Below, one piece after another: positions 1 to 9,123 of a stretch of DNA of 64,000 nucleotides. Source of the DNA: Bradyrhizobium aeschynomenes (GTDB lineage Bacteria; Pseudomonadota; Alphaproteobacteria; Rhizobiales; Xanthobacteraceae). The notes under the pieces are model-generated. The model did not search any database. It was given only the letters and a program-made list of their open reading frames with translations, and was not told the DNA's origin. The stretch lies in the NCBI RefSeq assembly GCF_013178945.1, contig NZ_JABFDM010000004.1, positions 434,001-498,000 on the forward strand, in the 5' to 3' direction. Made by a program: the position numbers and the translations under genes. The stretch's first letter is position 1. Each line of letters begins with the position of its first letter.

Positions 1-73
1 GGTATGGCCACAATCCTTCCGCCTTTGTTAAGGCCGCATCCGTACTCTCCCGGAGACAACCGGGGAGAAGATC

Positions 74-847
74 ATGGCTGGCGCTTGCGCAGGCTGCGCG
101 GACGGGGCCGAGCTGCCGTTTGCGTTCAAGATGGCGTTCCAGCCGATCGTCGACGTCGGGGCGCACCGGGTCTGGGGCTATGAGGCGCTGGTGCGCGGGC
201 CCAATGGCGAGGGCGCTCAAAGCGTGCTCTCGCAACTCACGGAAGCGCAGCTCTATCGCTTCGATCAGTCGGCGCGGGTGCTGGCGATCGAGACCGCCGG
301 CCGCCTTTTCGATGACGCCAGCGCCCGGCTGTCGATCAACTTCATGCCCAACGCGGTCTACGAGCCGCGCGCCTGCATCCAGAAATCGCTGGCCGCGGCG
401 AAGCGGGCCAGCTTCCCGGCGCAGAACCTGATGTTCGAGTTCACCGAGAACGAGCGCATGGCGAGCCCCGACCATGTCGAGCGCATCGTCAAGAGCTACA
501 AGGAGCTCGGCTTCTGGACCGCGCTCGACGATTTCGGCGCCGGCTATGCCGGCCTCAACCTGCTGGCGCGGCTGCAGCCGAACCTGATCAAGATCGACAT
601 GGAGCTGCTGCGCGACATCCACCGCCATCCCGCCAAGCAGGTGATCGTGTCGGGCGTCGCTGCCATGGCGCGCCAGCTCGACATCGCCGTGCTGGCCGAG
701 GGCGTCGAGAGCGAGGCCGAGTTCGCCGTGCTGCGCTCCGCCGGCATCAACCTGTTCCAGGGCTACTACTTCGCCAAGCCCGCGCTGATGGCGCTGCCGG
801 GGGTGGCGTGGCTGGCCGAGCCTGCGCGCGACGTGGCGGTGGGTTGA
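74..847 (+). CDS. EAL-domain cyclic-di-GMP phosphodiesterase
   Basis: A 257-residue protein consisting almost entirely of an EAL domain, expected to hydrolyse c-di-GMP to pGpG in the cytoplasm. The signature residues are all visible: E37-A38-L39 in YEALVRG, N89 in SINF, the FEFTE segment at 121-125, the DDFGAGY loop at 152-158, K173 in KIDME, E209 in AEGVE and Q229 in FQGYYF. The metal-binding and catalytic positions therefore look intact, and I expect an active enzyme rather than a degenerate one. There is no GGDEF, PAS or receiver domain, so any input must come from a partner. The start is supported by a GGGGAG ribosome-binding site six bases upstream. It stands alone, with a 350-base gap to the next gene. 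Confidence 0.93.
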   Translation: MAGACAGCADGAELPFAFKMAFQPIVDVGAHRVWGYEALVRGPNGEGAQSVLSQLTEAQLYRFDQSARVLAIETAGRLFDDASARLSINFMPNAVYEPRACIQKSLAAAKRASFPAQNLMFEFTENERMASPDHVERIVKSYKELGFWTALDDFGAGYAGLNLLARLQPNLIKIDMELLRDIHRHPAKQVIVSGVAAMARQLDIAVLAEGVESEAEFAVLRSAGINLFQGYYFAKPALMALPGVAWLAEPARDVAVG

Positions 848-1199
848 CGCGTGCCGATCGCATCCAGCGATCCAGACGGGTGCAGCATCTCGGATGCGAG
901 ATTCTTGTGATGCTGGGGTCGCGGGCGGTCGCCATGATCCGGCAGTGCCGCCGCGGACCGAGCCTCTCATGCCTGGCGCACGGTCATTCCGCGACAGTCG
1001 TCGTTGAGGGCGGCGAAGGCTGCTGTCGTCGTCCGATCCTGAACTCCTTCGAGATGCGGCGTCCCGCAGCACCCCCTTCACGTCGGGGCGGCATTCCGAA
1101 ACAGCGGGGCTGCCCGGACCGGAATGCTTTACAAGCATCGTTGTGCCGCGCGACGCGTCCTGGTGCCGCCCTCCCTGGAAGTCCCTCGCTCCTCCGAAG
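848..1199. other. Gap with no gene seen
   Basis: About 350 bases between the phosphodiesterase and the MFS gene. Open frames here are GC-bias shadows without a family match or a good ribosome-binding site. I see no strong hairpin, tRNA or repeat. A promoter for the MFS gene presumably lies here but I cannot point to it. Confidence 0.5.
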
Positions 1200-2405
1200 A
1201 TGCCGCCCGTCATCGCCGACCCCTCCATTCTGCGCGTCCTGATCGTGCTCGCCGTCACCCAGCTGATCGCCTGGGGCACGCTCAGCCTGCCGGCCGTGAT
1301 CGGGCGGGCCATGGCGGCGGATCTGGAGATGGACCTGACGGCGATCTTCGCCAGCACCACGGTGCTGTACATGTCGATGGGGCTGTGCTCGCCGCTGCTG
1401 GCGCGGCCGTTCGTCAAGCAGGGCGGCCGCCGCGTCATGATCGCCGGCACGGTGCTCGCCGCACCCGGCTATGCGCTGCTTGCGGCGGCGCAGGGGCCGC
1501 TGACCTATTACGCGGCGTGGCTGCTGCTCGGCATCGCCGGCAGCGCGACGCTGTCGACCGCCTCCTACATCGTGCTCAACGAGGTCGCGGGCCTGCGCGC
1601 GCGCAGCGCCATCGGGGCGCTGATGCTGGTGACGGGGCTGTCGAGCAGCATCTTCTGGCCGGTGACCTCGACGCTGTCGGGGCTGATCGGCTGGCGCAGC
1701 ACCTGCCTCGTCTATGCCGGGCTGCTGCTGCTGGTGTCGCTGCCGCTGTTCGTGTTCCTGCTGCCGCGGCGCGTCCATGATCATCTGCCGCCCGCATCCG
1801 ACGTGACGGCTTCGCCGCCGGCGGCAAAGCCCGCGCGCAGCACGTTCTATCTGCTGGTCGGGGCCTCCGGCCTCAACGCCTTCGTCGCCTTCGGCATGGG
1901 CGCCGTGCTGATCGAGCTGCTCAAATCCGAGGGCCTGTCGGCGGCGGAGGCGATCGGCTTCGGCTCCCTGCTGGGCGTGATCCAGATCAGCGCCCGCGCG
2001 ATCGACTTCATGGGCGGCGGCCGCTGGGACGGCATCACCACCGCCATCGTGGCCGGGCTGGCGCTGCCGGTGGCCATGCTGCTGCTGATGCTGAGCCACG
2101 GCTCGCATGTCGCCATCGCGACGTTCATGCTGATCTATGGTCTCGGCACCGGTGCGCTGGCGGTGGCGCGCGCGACCATGCCGCTGGTGTTCTACGACAA
2201 GGCGGCATTCGCCCGCGCCTCGGCGCAGATCGGTCTGCCGATGAACGTGCTGTCGGCCGTCTCGGCCCCGATCCTGGTCGAGCTCCTGACCCGCTACGGC
2301 AGCAACGCGCCGCTCGCGCTGAGCCTGGTGTGCTCCTGTGCTGCCGTGGCCATGCTGTTGCTGCTGCGGCAGCGCCGGCCGTCCGGCGCGACGGCGTCCT
2401 CATAG
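1200..2405 (+). CDS. MFS transporter
   Basis: A 401-residue inner-membrane transporter of the major facilitator superfamily with about twelve hydrophobic segments (first at residues 10-30, last near 370-390) and a polar central loop around residues 190-215. The loop after helix 2 carries a motif A-like segment, VKQGGRRVMI, typical of MFS proteins. The substrate cannot be told from sequence. It resembles the uncharacterised MFS proteins common in rhizobia. A GTG at 1143 would add 19 residues with no homologous look, so I place the start at the ATG at 1200, where the hydrophobic part begins soon after. It is an isolated gene on the plus strand. Confidence 0.85.
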   Translation: MPPVIADPSILRVLIVLAVTQLIAWGTLSLPAVIGRAMAADLEMDLTAIFASTTVLYMSMGLCSPLLARPFVKQGGRRVMIAGTVLAAPGYALLAAAQGPLTYYAAWLLLGIAGSATLSTASYIVLNEVAGLRARSAIGALMLVTGLSSSIFWPVTSTLSGLIGWRSTCLVYAGLLLLVSLPLFVFLLPRRVHDHLPPASDVTASPPAAKPARSTFYLLVGASGLNAFVAFGMGAVLIELLKSEGLSAAEAIGFGSLLGVIQISARAIDFMGGGRWDGITTAIVAGLALPVAMLLLMLSHGSHVAIATFMLIYGLGTGALAVARATMPLVFYDKAAFARASAQIGLPMNVLSAVSAPILVELLTRYGSNAPLALSLVCSCAAVAMLLLLRQRRPSGATASS

Positions 2406-2595
2406 CAGCCGCCCGTCGGGCTCCGCGGGAGCAGGACCTACGCACCGCGCGGCGTCGGGAGGCCGCAACAGGCCGTATCGGCCATGCGCCAAGCAACGAA
2501 GTTCATTCGCGAGTTCAAGCCCATCGGCGCGGTCACGCCCCGCTGCATAAATTTTGGGCTTTCGTTTTATCGGAAGTCATGGTTCTCTCTTGCTG
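2406..2595. other. Intergenic segment, possible weak terminator
   Basis: Just after the MFS stop codon there are short inverted repeats, GCCC-gtc-GGGC and GCTCC-gcg-GGAGC, between about 2410 and 2432. They could form a terminator hairpin, but no T-run follows. No gene is supported in this stretch. Confidence 0.35.
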
Positions 2596-2950
2596 TCCCG
2601 CCTCATCGACGAGGGGCGCTGCGCATCGTCAGGAGCGTTGTGGCGGGATGTGATGGACGTGCTGATGCCGACTGACGAGTGGCACCGGCATGGACGGCGA
2701 AGTCGCGTGGTCCTGATACCCCGACGCTGGTATCGAGCGAGATGGGCGCAAGCGCATTGTCGCGACACGGTGGCCAACAAGCCCGGTGCACCGAGGAGAG
2801 CGCGTATAAGCCGTAACACCATTGCGCAGGGAAGGCCGGGCAAACCCGGCTGAACCTGTGGTTCCTGCCCCGTGCATTCCTTTCCGCACGGGGGCCGCAG
2901 GAATCAGCCGATGCCTGGTCTTCCCTGCGCCCTCGATCCGATGAGGGCCA
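2596..2950 (-). repeat. Structured dispersed repeat, copy A
   Basis: This stretch matches, in opposite orientation and over its whole length, the element at 37963-38342. The best-conserved block is at 2764-2830 (minus strand: CTTATACGC, then CACCGGGCTTGTTGGCCACC with only one or two differences). Four helices can be drawn in both copies. In this copy they are 2930-2934 with 2943-2947, an outer stem 2824-2834 with 2920-2930, an inner 8-bp hairpin 2868-2875 with 2886-2893, and a hairpin 2715-2720 with 2729-2734. Paired bases differ between copies yet stay complementary. Short open frames inside are not convincing genes because the two conserved peptide-like segments fall in different frames here but one frame in copy B. 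Function is unknown; it could be an RNA element or a non-autonomous mobile repeat. Confidence 0.75.
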
Positions 2951-3149
2951 TCGCTGCACAAAGCTCGGGCGCTGGCGCGTCGCGAGGACGTGGGGACGCG
3001 GCCGCCGTGCTGATCCCCCCTGCGGATCTCAAGCTCCGGGATCCGACCGTCACGGAAATGTCACATGTTAATTTGCAGGACCGTCGAGGAGTCGCGCTGG
3101 TTGTTGTTTGGCCAAGGCTCGCGCAAACGGGCCGGTGCTCATTCCAAAG

Positions 3150-3175
3150 ACTAATTAGTTCGCAGCGCGGCTGCG
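3150..3175. promoter_or_regulatory. Paired palindromes upstream of the chemotaxis gene
   Basis: A perfect 10-base palindrome (3150-3159, ACTAATTAGT) is followed directly by a perfect CGCAGC-gcg-GCTGCG inverted repeat (3161-3175). Both lie less than 100 bases before the receptor gene and could be a regulator site or a leader hairpin. No promoter hexamers are clear. Confidence 0.35.
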
Positions 3176-3243
3176 AGCAGGGATAGCAAACAATTAATGT
3201 GCGCTTGGTATCGTGCATACAGTCCATGCAAGAGAATCAGAAA

Positions 3244-4941
3244 ATGCGACACCTGACTGTCTATCAGCGTCTGGCGGCGATCATCGCCGTGATGTCGATC
3301 GCACTGTTCGCCGTCTCCGCCATGCAGATCCTGATGCTGCGTGGAACCGTGATCGAGGAGCGGCAGACCATGGTCCGCAACCTCGTGGAAGCAGCCGTCA
3401 AGGTGCTCAGCTCCTATGACGCCGCCGCGGCCGCTGGAAAGCTGCCGGCGGATCAGGCGCGTCAGCAGGCCTTCGCCGCGATCGGCGCGATGCGCTGGGG
3501 ACCCTACAACGACTATCTTGGCGTGTACGGAACCGGATCCTCGGATGCAGGCGTCACCTATGTCCACGCCAACCCGAAATACATCAACGTCAACCGCTGG
3601 GACTTCAAGGATTCCAGCGGCAAGCTGCTGATCCAGGATATCGTCCGCGCCGCGCGCGGCGGCGGCGGCTTCGTCGAATATAAGGTGCCGCGGGCCGGCG
3701 GAAGCACCGAGCTGCCGAAGATGTCCTATGTCGGCGCCTATGGCAGCGGCGACAAGATGCTGGCGATCCAGGCTGGCGCCTATGTCGACGACATCGATGC
3801 TGTCGTCTATCAGCGCGCGCTGTGGGCCGGCCTCGGCGCCCTCGCGGGGCTGCTCGTGGCCGCGATCGTCGCCTTCTTGCTCGGACGCAGCGTCGTGGTG
3901 CCGCTGGACCAGACCTGTGCCGTGATGGACGAGCTGACCAAGGGCAATCTGGACTTCGAGGTGCCGTTCACCGACCGCCGCAACGAGATCGGGCGCATGG
4001 CGCGCAGCCTGCAGATTTTCAAGGACCATCTCGCCGAGAGCGAGCGCATCAGGGCCGAGCAGGAGGAGTCGAAGCAGCAGGCGGCCGACGAGCGCCGCAC
4101 GGTGCTGGCGCGGATCGCCGACGAGTTCGAACGCTCGATCGGCGGCGTCATCCAGACCACTGCGAGCGCGGCCGGCGAGTTGCAGACCTCGGCGCAATCG
4201 ATGTCGAGCATCGTCTCCGGCACCAGCGACCAGAGCGCGAAGGTCGCCGCGGCCGCGGAGCAGACCGCCAAGAACGTGCAGACGGTGTCGGCCTCGGCCG
4301 AGCAGCTGTCGTCCTCGATCCAGGAGATCGCCAAGCAGGTGACGCAGTCGTCCTCGATCGCGCAGAACGCGGTCGGGCAGGCGACCCGGACGGAGGCGAT
4401 GGTCGACCGGCTGGTCCACGCGTCGCAGAAGATCGGCGAGGTCATGGCGCTGATCCAGACCATCGCCGGCCAGACCAATTTGCTGGCGCTGAACGCCACC
4501 ATCGAATCGGCGCGTGCCGGCGAGGCCGGCAAGGGCTTTGCGGTCGTCGCCAACGAGGTCAAGGCGCTGTCGGCCCAGACCGCCAAGGCGACCGAGGAGA
4601 TCACCAGCCAGATCGAGGCCATCCGCGACGCCACCGGCTCGACGGTCAACGCCATCCGCGAGATCGGCGCGACCATCGGCCAGATGAACGAGATCACCGA
4701 CGCGATCGCAGCCGCGGTCGAGGAGCAGGGCGCCGCGACCAAGGAAATCGCCCGCAGCGTGCAGCAGGCGGCGCAGGGCACCCAGGGCGTCATGCAGCAC
4801 ATCGTCGGCGTCCGCGAAGCCTCGGGGCAGGTCGGGGCCGCGGCGGCGCAGGTGCTGAGCGCGGCGTCTCAGCTCGGCAGCCAGTCGGATCAGCTCAAGA
4901 CTCAGACCGGGCGATTCCTCGGCAACGTCCGCGCGGCGTGA
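3244..4941 (+). CDS. Methyl-accepting chemotaxis protein
   Basis: A 565-residue transmembrane chemoreceptor. It has an N-terminal membrane helix (about 8-30), a periplasmic sensor of about 160 residues that looks like a single Cache domain, a second membrane helix (about 192-218), a HAMP domain to about 270, and a long coiled-coil signalling domain. The conserved hairpin tip that contacts CheA and CheW is present around residues 409-439 ([19 protein letters not shown]). There is no C-terminal NWETF-type tether for CheR/CheB. The ligand is unknown; Cache receptors often bind small organic acids or amino acids. The frame is open from a GTG at 3199 and from an ATG at 3226. I prefer 3244 because the membrane helix follows at once and a weak AGAGAA site precedes it. 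No che genes are nearby. Confidence 0.92.
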   Translation: MRHLTVYQRLAAIIAVMSIALFAVSAMQILMLRGTVIEERQTMVRNLVEAAVKVLSSYDAAAAAGKLPADQARQQAFAAIGAMRWGPYNDYLGVYGTGSSDAGVTYVHANPKYINVNRWDFKDSSGKLLIQDIVRAARGGGGFVEYKVPRAGGSTELPKMSYVGAYGSGDKMLAIQAGAYVDDIDAVVYQRALWAGLGALAGLLVAAIVAFLLGRSVVVPLDQTCAVMDELTKGNLDFEVPFTDRRNEIGRMARSLQIFKDHLAESERIRAEQEESKQQAADERRTVLARIADEFERSIGGVIQTTASAAGELQTSAQSMSSIVSGTSDQSAKVAAAAEQTAKNVQTVSASAEQLSSSIQEIAKQVTQSSSIAQNAVGQATRTEAMVDRLVHASQKIGEVMALIQTIAGQTNLLALNATIESARAGEAGKGFAVVANEVKALSAQTAKATEEITSQIEAIRDATGSTVNAIREIGATIGQMNEITDAIAAAVEEQGAATKEIARSVQQAAQGTQGVMQHIVGVREASGQVGAAAAQVLSAASQLGSQSDQLKTQTGRFLGNVRAA

Positions 4942-4965
4942 GGCAATCGGGCGGATGGTGATGGC

Positions 4966-5427
4966 TCACCCTCCGCCGATCTCCGCGAGCCGGTCGAGCA
5001 GCGGGATCTGTGCAGAATTGATCCGCGTGCGCGCCTCGGCAAGGTCGAACCAAGCGGCGCGGTCCACTTCTGGAAAGCGCTGCATGCGGCCGCTGCGCGG
5101 CGGCCATTCGAGCTCGAATTCGTTGCTGGCGATGGCATCGGCGTCGAGGTCGGTCTCGGCGGCGAAGGCTTCGACGATCTTGCCGCCGCGCTGCCTGACC
5201 TCGCCGAGTGGCCGCAGCGGCATGGTCAGCGCGGTGCCGAGCTCCTCGGCGAATTCGCGCCGCGCCACCGCCTCGGCCTGCTCGCCTGGACCGAACTCGC
5301 CCTTCGGAATCGACCAGGCGCCGAGATCCTTGTTGCGCCAGAACGGTCCGCCCGGATGCACCAGGAGCACCTCGAGTCCACGCGCGGTGCGGCGAAAGGC
5401 GAGCACGCCCGCGCTGCGCGCCGGCAT
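4966..5427 (-). CDS. Nudix hydrolase
   Basis: A 153-residue Nudix-fold hydrolase. The full Nudix box is present: GEFGPGE, seven residues, then REFAEELGT, giving the G-x5-E-x7-RE-x2-EE-x-G pattern that binds the catalytic metal. The family cleaves nucleoside diphosphates linked to another moiety. The N-terminal stretch (SAGVLAFRR) and the LVHPGGPFW segment are typical of bacterial Nudix proteins related to diadenosine polyphosphate and NTP hydrolases, but the substrate cannot be set. It starts four bases after the stop codon of the DUF763 gene, so the two are almost certainly one transcript. Its 3' end converges with the chemoreceptor gene, leaving only 24 bases. Confidence 0.9.
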   Translation of the reverse strand: MPARSAGVLAFRRTARGLEVLLVHPGGPFWRNKDLGAWSIPKGEFGPGEQAEAVARREFAEELGTALTMPLRPLGEVRQRGGKIVEAFAAETDLDADAIASNEFELEWPPRSGRMQRFPEVDRAAWFDLAEARTRINSAQIPLLDRLAEIGGG

Positions 5428-5431
5428 GCCG

Positions 5432-6673
5432 CTACGCCTCGCCGGTGCGCTGGATGAGATCGCGTTCCCAGCCGAACACCGAGCGGCCGTCGAGCTCGGG
5501 CGAGGCGGCGCGCTCGGTGGCGATGAAGGCGTCGAGCGTCGGACCGGTCGCGCTGCGCTCCAGCCGCCGCGCCTGATCGTCGAGCCGCTTCAGCGCCGAC
5601 AGCGTCTCGTCACGACCGAGCTTCGCGTTGCCGACGGCCGATTTGAGCACGCGGATGGTCTCGTCATAGACCTTGATCGGCACCGGATAGGGATGACGAT
5701 CCTTGCCGCCATGCGCCAGCGAGAACCGCGCCGGATCCGTGAAGCGAAACGGCGCGCCGTGCACGACCTCGGCGACCATCGCCAGCGAGCGCACGGTGCG
5801 GGCGCCGACGCCCGGCGTCAGCAGCAGCTCGGGGAAATCGACCGGGCCGCGCTCGGCCGCAGCCGCCAGGGTGCCGTGCAGCCGGCGCGCGAACACGTCC
5901 TTCGGGCGGACGTCGTGATGATCCGGCATGACCAGATGCGGCAGCAGACCCTGCGCCGGCTCCGGCGTGCTCAGCCGCTCGAACTCGGTGACGACGCGGT
6001 CGGGGCCGAGTTCGGTCAAGAGCTCGAGCTGGGCATTGCGCGACGGCGCGGCCCGCCGGTCGGTGAGGTTGACGATCTCGCCCTGAGTCGGACCATCGAT
6101 CGCGCTGTGCGGGGCGTCGACGAAGCTGGCGAGATCGCGCGAGTGCCAGTGGTAGCGCCGCGCCTGCCGCGCCTCGCCGTTCATGCCCTGCTGCACGACG
6201 GTCCACTTGCCATCGGCGGTGACGAAGAAGCCGTGCAGATAGAGGTCGAAGCCATCCTGCACGGCGGCGCTGTCGACCTTGGCCACCAGCTTGCTGGTGC
6301 GTACCAGATCCTCGCCGTCGAGACCAAGCCGGTCGCTGAGCAGGCGCAGCTCGTCGGGCGTCTTGCGCGAATGCTCGCCGCGGCCGCCGCAGACGTAGAT
6401 TCCGAGCTCGCCCGACAGCGGCTTCAGCCCGCGCTTCAGCGCTCCGATCACGCTGGTGGTGATCCCCGACGAGTGCCAGTCCATCCCCATCACGGCGCCG
6501 AACGACTGGAACCAGAACGGATGCGACATGCGCGCGAGGAATTCGTCGCGGCCGTAATGATGCACGATCGCCTGGGTGATGATGGCGCCGAGCGAGGCCA
6601 TGCGTGTGCCGAGCCAGGTCGGGACGCGCCCGGAATGGAGCGGAAGATCGGCGCTGCCGGTGCGTCGGGCCAT
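5432..6673 (-). CDS. DUF763 family protein
   Basis: A 413-residue protein matching the DUF763 family found in archaea and scattered bacteria. Recognisable segments are RTGSADLPLHSGRVPTWL at the start, GMDWHSSGITTSV near residue 65, the glycine-rich YVCGGRGEHSRKTP near residue 95, and PGVGARTVRSL near residue 285. The last resembles a helix-hairpin-helix DNA-contact motif. The family has no settled biochemical role; the HhH-like piece suggests a nucleic-acid enzyme, which is inference. It is followed by the Nudix gene after four bases, pointing to a shared job, perhaps in nucleotide or DNA damage metabolism. It is 89 bases downstream of metA on the same strand, so it could be read from the methionine operon, though function gives no reason for that. 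Confidence 0.85.
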   Translation of the reverse strand: MARRTGSADLPLHSGRVPTWLGTRMASLGAIITQAIVHHYGRDEFLARMSHPFWFQSFGAVMGMDWHSSGITTSVIGALKRGLKPLSGELGIYVCGGRGEHSRKTPDELRLLSDRLGLDGEDLVRTSKLVAKVDSAAVQDGFDLYLHGFFVTADGKWTVVQQGMNGEARQARRYHWHSRDLASFVDAPHSAIDGPTQGEIVNLTDRRAAPSRNAQLELLTELGPDRVVTEFERLSTPEPAQGLLPHLVMPDHHDVRPKDVFARRLHGTLAAAAERGPVDFPELLLTPGVGARTVRSLAMVAEVVHGAPFRFTDPARFSLAHGGKDRHPYPVPIKVYDETIRVLKSAVGNAKLGRDETLSALKRLDDQARRLERSATGPTLDAFIATERAASPELDGRSVFGWERDLIQRTGEA

Positions 6674-6762
6674 CGGAACCTGAAGCGAAGGATGTCTCGC
6701 GCCAAACTAGCAGATGGCGGACCGATGCGCGAACCATCCGGTAAAGAATGGCGGCCGTGACC

Positions 6763-7743
6763 TCATTCGACCTGCCCGAGATAGCCGATCCAGTTCCGGA
6801 ACAGCGCCTGCGCCGCGCAGCCGGAGGCGAGATCGGTGCGAAGCGTCAGGCCGGGAAGCTCGGCGGCCAGCGTCGGGTCGCGCCTGACCTTGGCGCGCGC
6901 CTCGAACGCGTTCAGGACCGCCTCGGTCTCGGCGCTGAAATAGGACTTCGGCAGCCGCGGATAATCGTCGCGCTGACCGGCGAGGAAGCGCGCAATGTCG
7001 CGCATGTATTCGCGCTGCAGGGACAGCGCGTCATACTCCGGATGGCCCTGGAAGAACACGAAGCGGCTCGGCATCGAGCGCGCGAAGATGTCGACACCGA
7101 CCTCGTCGGACCGGGTCAGGATGTCGTAGCCGCGCGCTGCCAGCAGCGGCTCGTTGACGGCGTTGAGCCGGGAGTGCGGCACCTTGAGCGGCGTCTCGAT
7201 GCCGTCGGTGAGCCAGTCGTCCCGCACCTTGACGCACTCGTAGACGCCCGAACATTTGCCGGCGAGGCGCTGGCGCTCGATGTCGTCGAGATGCAGCACC
7301 GCGGCGTGGGCGGCGAGGCAGGACCAGATCGTGCTGCGTGTGTTCGTCCTGGCCCAGTCGACGATGGAGCTGAGATCCGACCAGTATGGCTCCTCGCGCA
7401 GTCGCGCCGCGATCGGCTCCGCGCCTGTGACGATCAGTCCATCAATGCCAAGTCCATCGATGCGGTCGATGTCGGTGTAGGCCTGGGCGAGGTGGCTCCT
7501 GGCCGCGTGGGAGCGCGGGATCGATGGCAGCGAGAAGCAGTGCAGGCGGAGGCGCACGTGCCGTGACGCCGATTGCTGCAGCAGGCGGGCGATCTGGACA
7601 TCCGTCGCCTTCAGCGCGCTGTCCGGCATGTTGTTGACGAGCCCGATCGTGAGCTCGATCGGACGCCGCGCGCGGCCGTCGAAATCGGCAGGCGCCAATG
7701 CAGGGCTCGTGATCCTGCGATGTCTGTCGAACAGCAGGGTCAT
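6763..7743 (-). CDS. metA: Homoserine O-acyltransferase, MetA family
   Basis: A 326-residue member of the MetA (HTS) family, which moves an acyl group from acetyl- or succinyl-CoA to homoserine in the first committed step of methionine synthesis. The catalytic cysteine C142 (in WSCLAAHAAVLHL) and the H234/E236 pair (GHPEYD) sit where the E. coli enzyme has its Cys142, His235 and Glu237. Whether acetyl-CoA or succinyl-CoA is used cannot be read with certainty, because the family has switched donors repeatedly. The neighbour metY acts on O-acetylhomoserine in most bacteria, which favours acetyl. It lies 12 bases downstream of metY in a two-gene operon. Confidence 0.92.
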   Translation of the reverse strand: MTLLFDRHRRITSPALAPADFDGRARRPIELTIGLVNNMPDSALKATDVQIARLLQQSASRHVRLRLHCFSLPSIPRSHAARSHLAQAYTDIDRIDGLGIDGLIVTGAEPIAARLREEPYWSDLSSIVDWARTNTRSTIWSCLAAHAAVLHLDDIERQRLAGKCSGVYECVKVRDDWLTDGIETPLKVPHSRLNAVNEPLLAARGYDILTRSDEVGVDIFARSMPSRFVFFQGHPEYDALSLQREYMRDIARFLAGQRDDYPRLPKSYFSAETEAVLNAFEARAKVRRDPTLAAELPGLTLRTDLASGCAAQALFRNWIGYLGQVE

Positions 7744-7755
7744 GGGTGGACGTCG

Positions 7756-9060
7756 CTACTCCGCTGCGTCCAGCCGGCGGGACTGAGGGCAGGCCTGCGC
7801 GAGCGCCTGATCGAGATCCGCGATGATGTCGCTGATGTGCTCGATGCCGATCGACAGGCGGATCGTCTCCGGCAGCACGCCGGCCTTGCGCTGGTCGTCG
7901 GGCGGCATCTGCCGATGCGTCGTCGAGGCCGGGTGGCAGGCCAGCGACTTGGCGTCGCCGATATTGACCAGCCGCGTGACGAGCTTCAGGGCATCGTAGA
8001 ACGCCTTGCCGGCCTCCATGCCGCCGTTGATGCCGAACGTGAACAGCGACGACGCGCGGCCGTCGAGATATTTCTGAACGAGCGGATAATAGGGGCTGTC
8101 GGCGAAGCCGGCGTAGTTGACCCACGCCACGCGCGGGTCGTTGCGGAGGAATTCGGCGACCTTGCGTGCATTCTCGACATGGCGCTCCATGCGCAGCGCC
8201 ACCGTCTCGATGCCCTGCAGCAGCAGGAATGCATTGAACGGCGACAGCACGGCGCCCATCGTGCGCTGGTAGACGCTACGGGCGCGCTGGATATAGGCAC
8301 TACGGCCGAAATGCTCGGTGTAGATCATCCCATGATAGGATGCGTCGGGCTGGGTGAAGGCCGGAAAGCGATCGGCGTGATCCTTCCAGGGAAAGTTGCC
8401 GCTGTCGACCAGCATGCCGCCGAGCGTGGTGCCGTGGCCGCCGAGGAATTTGGTCAGCGAATGCACGGCGATGTCAGCGCCGTAGTCGAACGGCCGCAAC
8501 AGGATCGGCGTTGCGACGGTGTTGTCGACGATCAGCGGCACGCCATTGCGATGCGCGACCTTCGCCAGTGCCTCGATGTCGCAGACATTGCCGGCCGGAT
8601 TGCCGATGGTCTCGGCGAACACCGCCTTGGTATTCTCGTCGATGAGACGCTCTATCGCATCGGGCTGGTCGCTCTCGGCGAAGCGTCCGGTGATGCCTTG
8701 GCGCGGCAGGATGTGGCCGAGCAGCGTGTGCGTGGTGCCGTAGAGCTGCGGCACCGAGACGATGTTGCCACCGCCATCGGCCAGATTGACGAATGCGAAA
8801 TGCAGCGCGGCCTGGCCGGTGCCGACCGCAAGCCCGCCGACCCCGCCTTCGAGCTCGGTGACGCGCTTCTCGAGCACGGCCGTCGTCGGGTTCGAGATGC
8901 GGCTGTAGCGGTAGCCCTCGGCTTCGAGGTTGAACAGCGCGGCGCCGTGATCGGCGCTGTCGAATGCATAGGCGGCGGTCTGATAGATCGGAACCGCAAC
9001 GGCCTTGGTGGTCGCCTCCGGCTCGTAGCCGGCGTGGATTGCAATCGTCTCGTTGCGCAT
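7756..9060 (-). CDS. metY: O-acetylhomoserine (thiol)-lyase / aminocarboxypropyltransferase
   Basis: A 434-residue PLP enzyme of the Cys/Met metabolism family. It replaces the acyl group of O-acylhomoserine with sulfide or methanethiol to give homocysteine or methionine. The PLP lysine is K204 in SLTKFLGGHGT, with the cofactor-ring aspartate D179 in IVDNT. The N-terminal ETIAIHAGYEP is characteristic of MetY. The frame stays open upstream to 9165, but the ATG at 9060 is preceded by GGAG at seven bases and begins the conserved N-terminus. The leader carries two tandem inverted repeats just before the ribosome-binding site. metA follows at 12 bases, so direct sulfhydrylation of homoserine appears complete in this operon. 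Confidence 0.93.
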   Translation of the reverse strand: MRNETIAIHAGYEPEATTKAVAVPIYQTAAYAFDSADHGAALFNLEAEGYRYSRISNPTTAVLEKRVTELEGGVGGLAVGTGQAALHFAFVNLADGGGNIVSVPQLYGTTHTLLGHILPRQGITGRFAESDQPDAIERLIDENTKAVFAETIGNPAGNVCDIEALAKVAHRNGVPLIVDNTVATPILLRPFDYGADIAVHSLTKFLGGHGTTLGGMLVDSGNFPWKDHADRFPAFTQPDASYHGMIYTEHFGRSAYIQRARSVYQRTMGAVLSPFNAFLLLQGIETVALRMERHVENARKVAEFLRNDPRVAWVNYAGFADSPYYPLVQKYLDGRASSLFTFGINGGMEAGKAFYDALKLVTRLVNIGDAKSLACHPASTTHRQMPPDDQRKAGVLPETIRLSIGIEHISDIIADLDQALAQACPQSRRLDAAE

Positions 9061-9077
9061 CGGCGATCTCCACGCCC

Positions 9078-9123
9078 GCATCGTTGGGCGATGCAGGCTG
9101 CACGTATTCCGCGAGTGGTGCAG
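9078..9123 (-). promoter_or_regulatory. Two tandem hairpins in the metY leader
   Basis: Reading the transcript strand, CTGCAC-N14-GTGCAG (9123 to 9098) is followed by GCATCG-cccaa-CGATGC (9094 to 9078), and then by the GGAG ribosome-binding site and ATG of metY. The second hairpin ends 17 bases before the start codon, so it could affect ribosome access. I could not match the layout to the SAM-II riboswitch known before met genes in alphaproteobacteria. It is listed as a candidate control element only. Confidence 0.4.

Noticed and set aside
3151..4800. A 549-codon open frame antisense to the chemoreceptor
   Set aside because: The plus-strand frame has clear HAMP and signalling domains; the antisense protein is repetitive Leu/Gly/Arg-rich sequence typical of a GC shadow.
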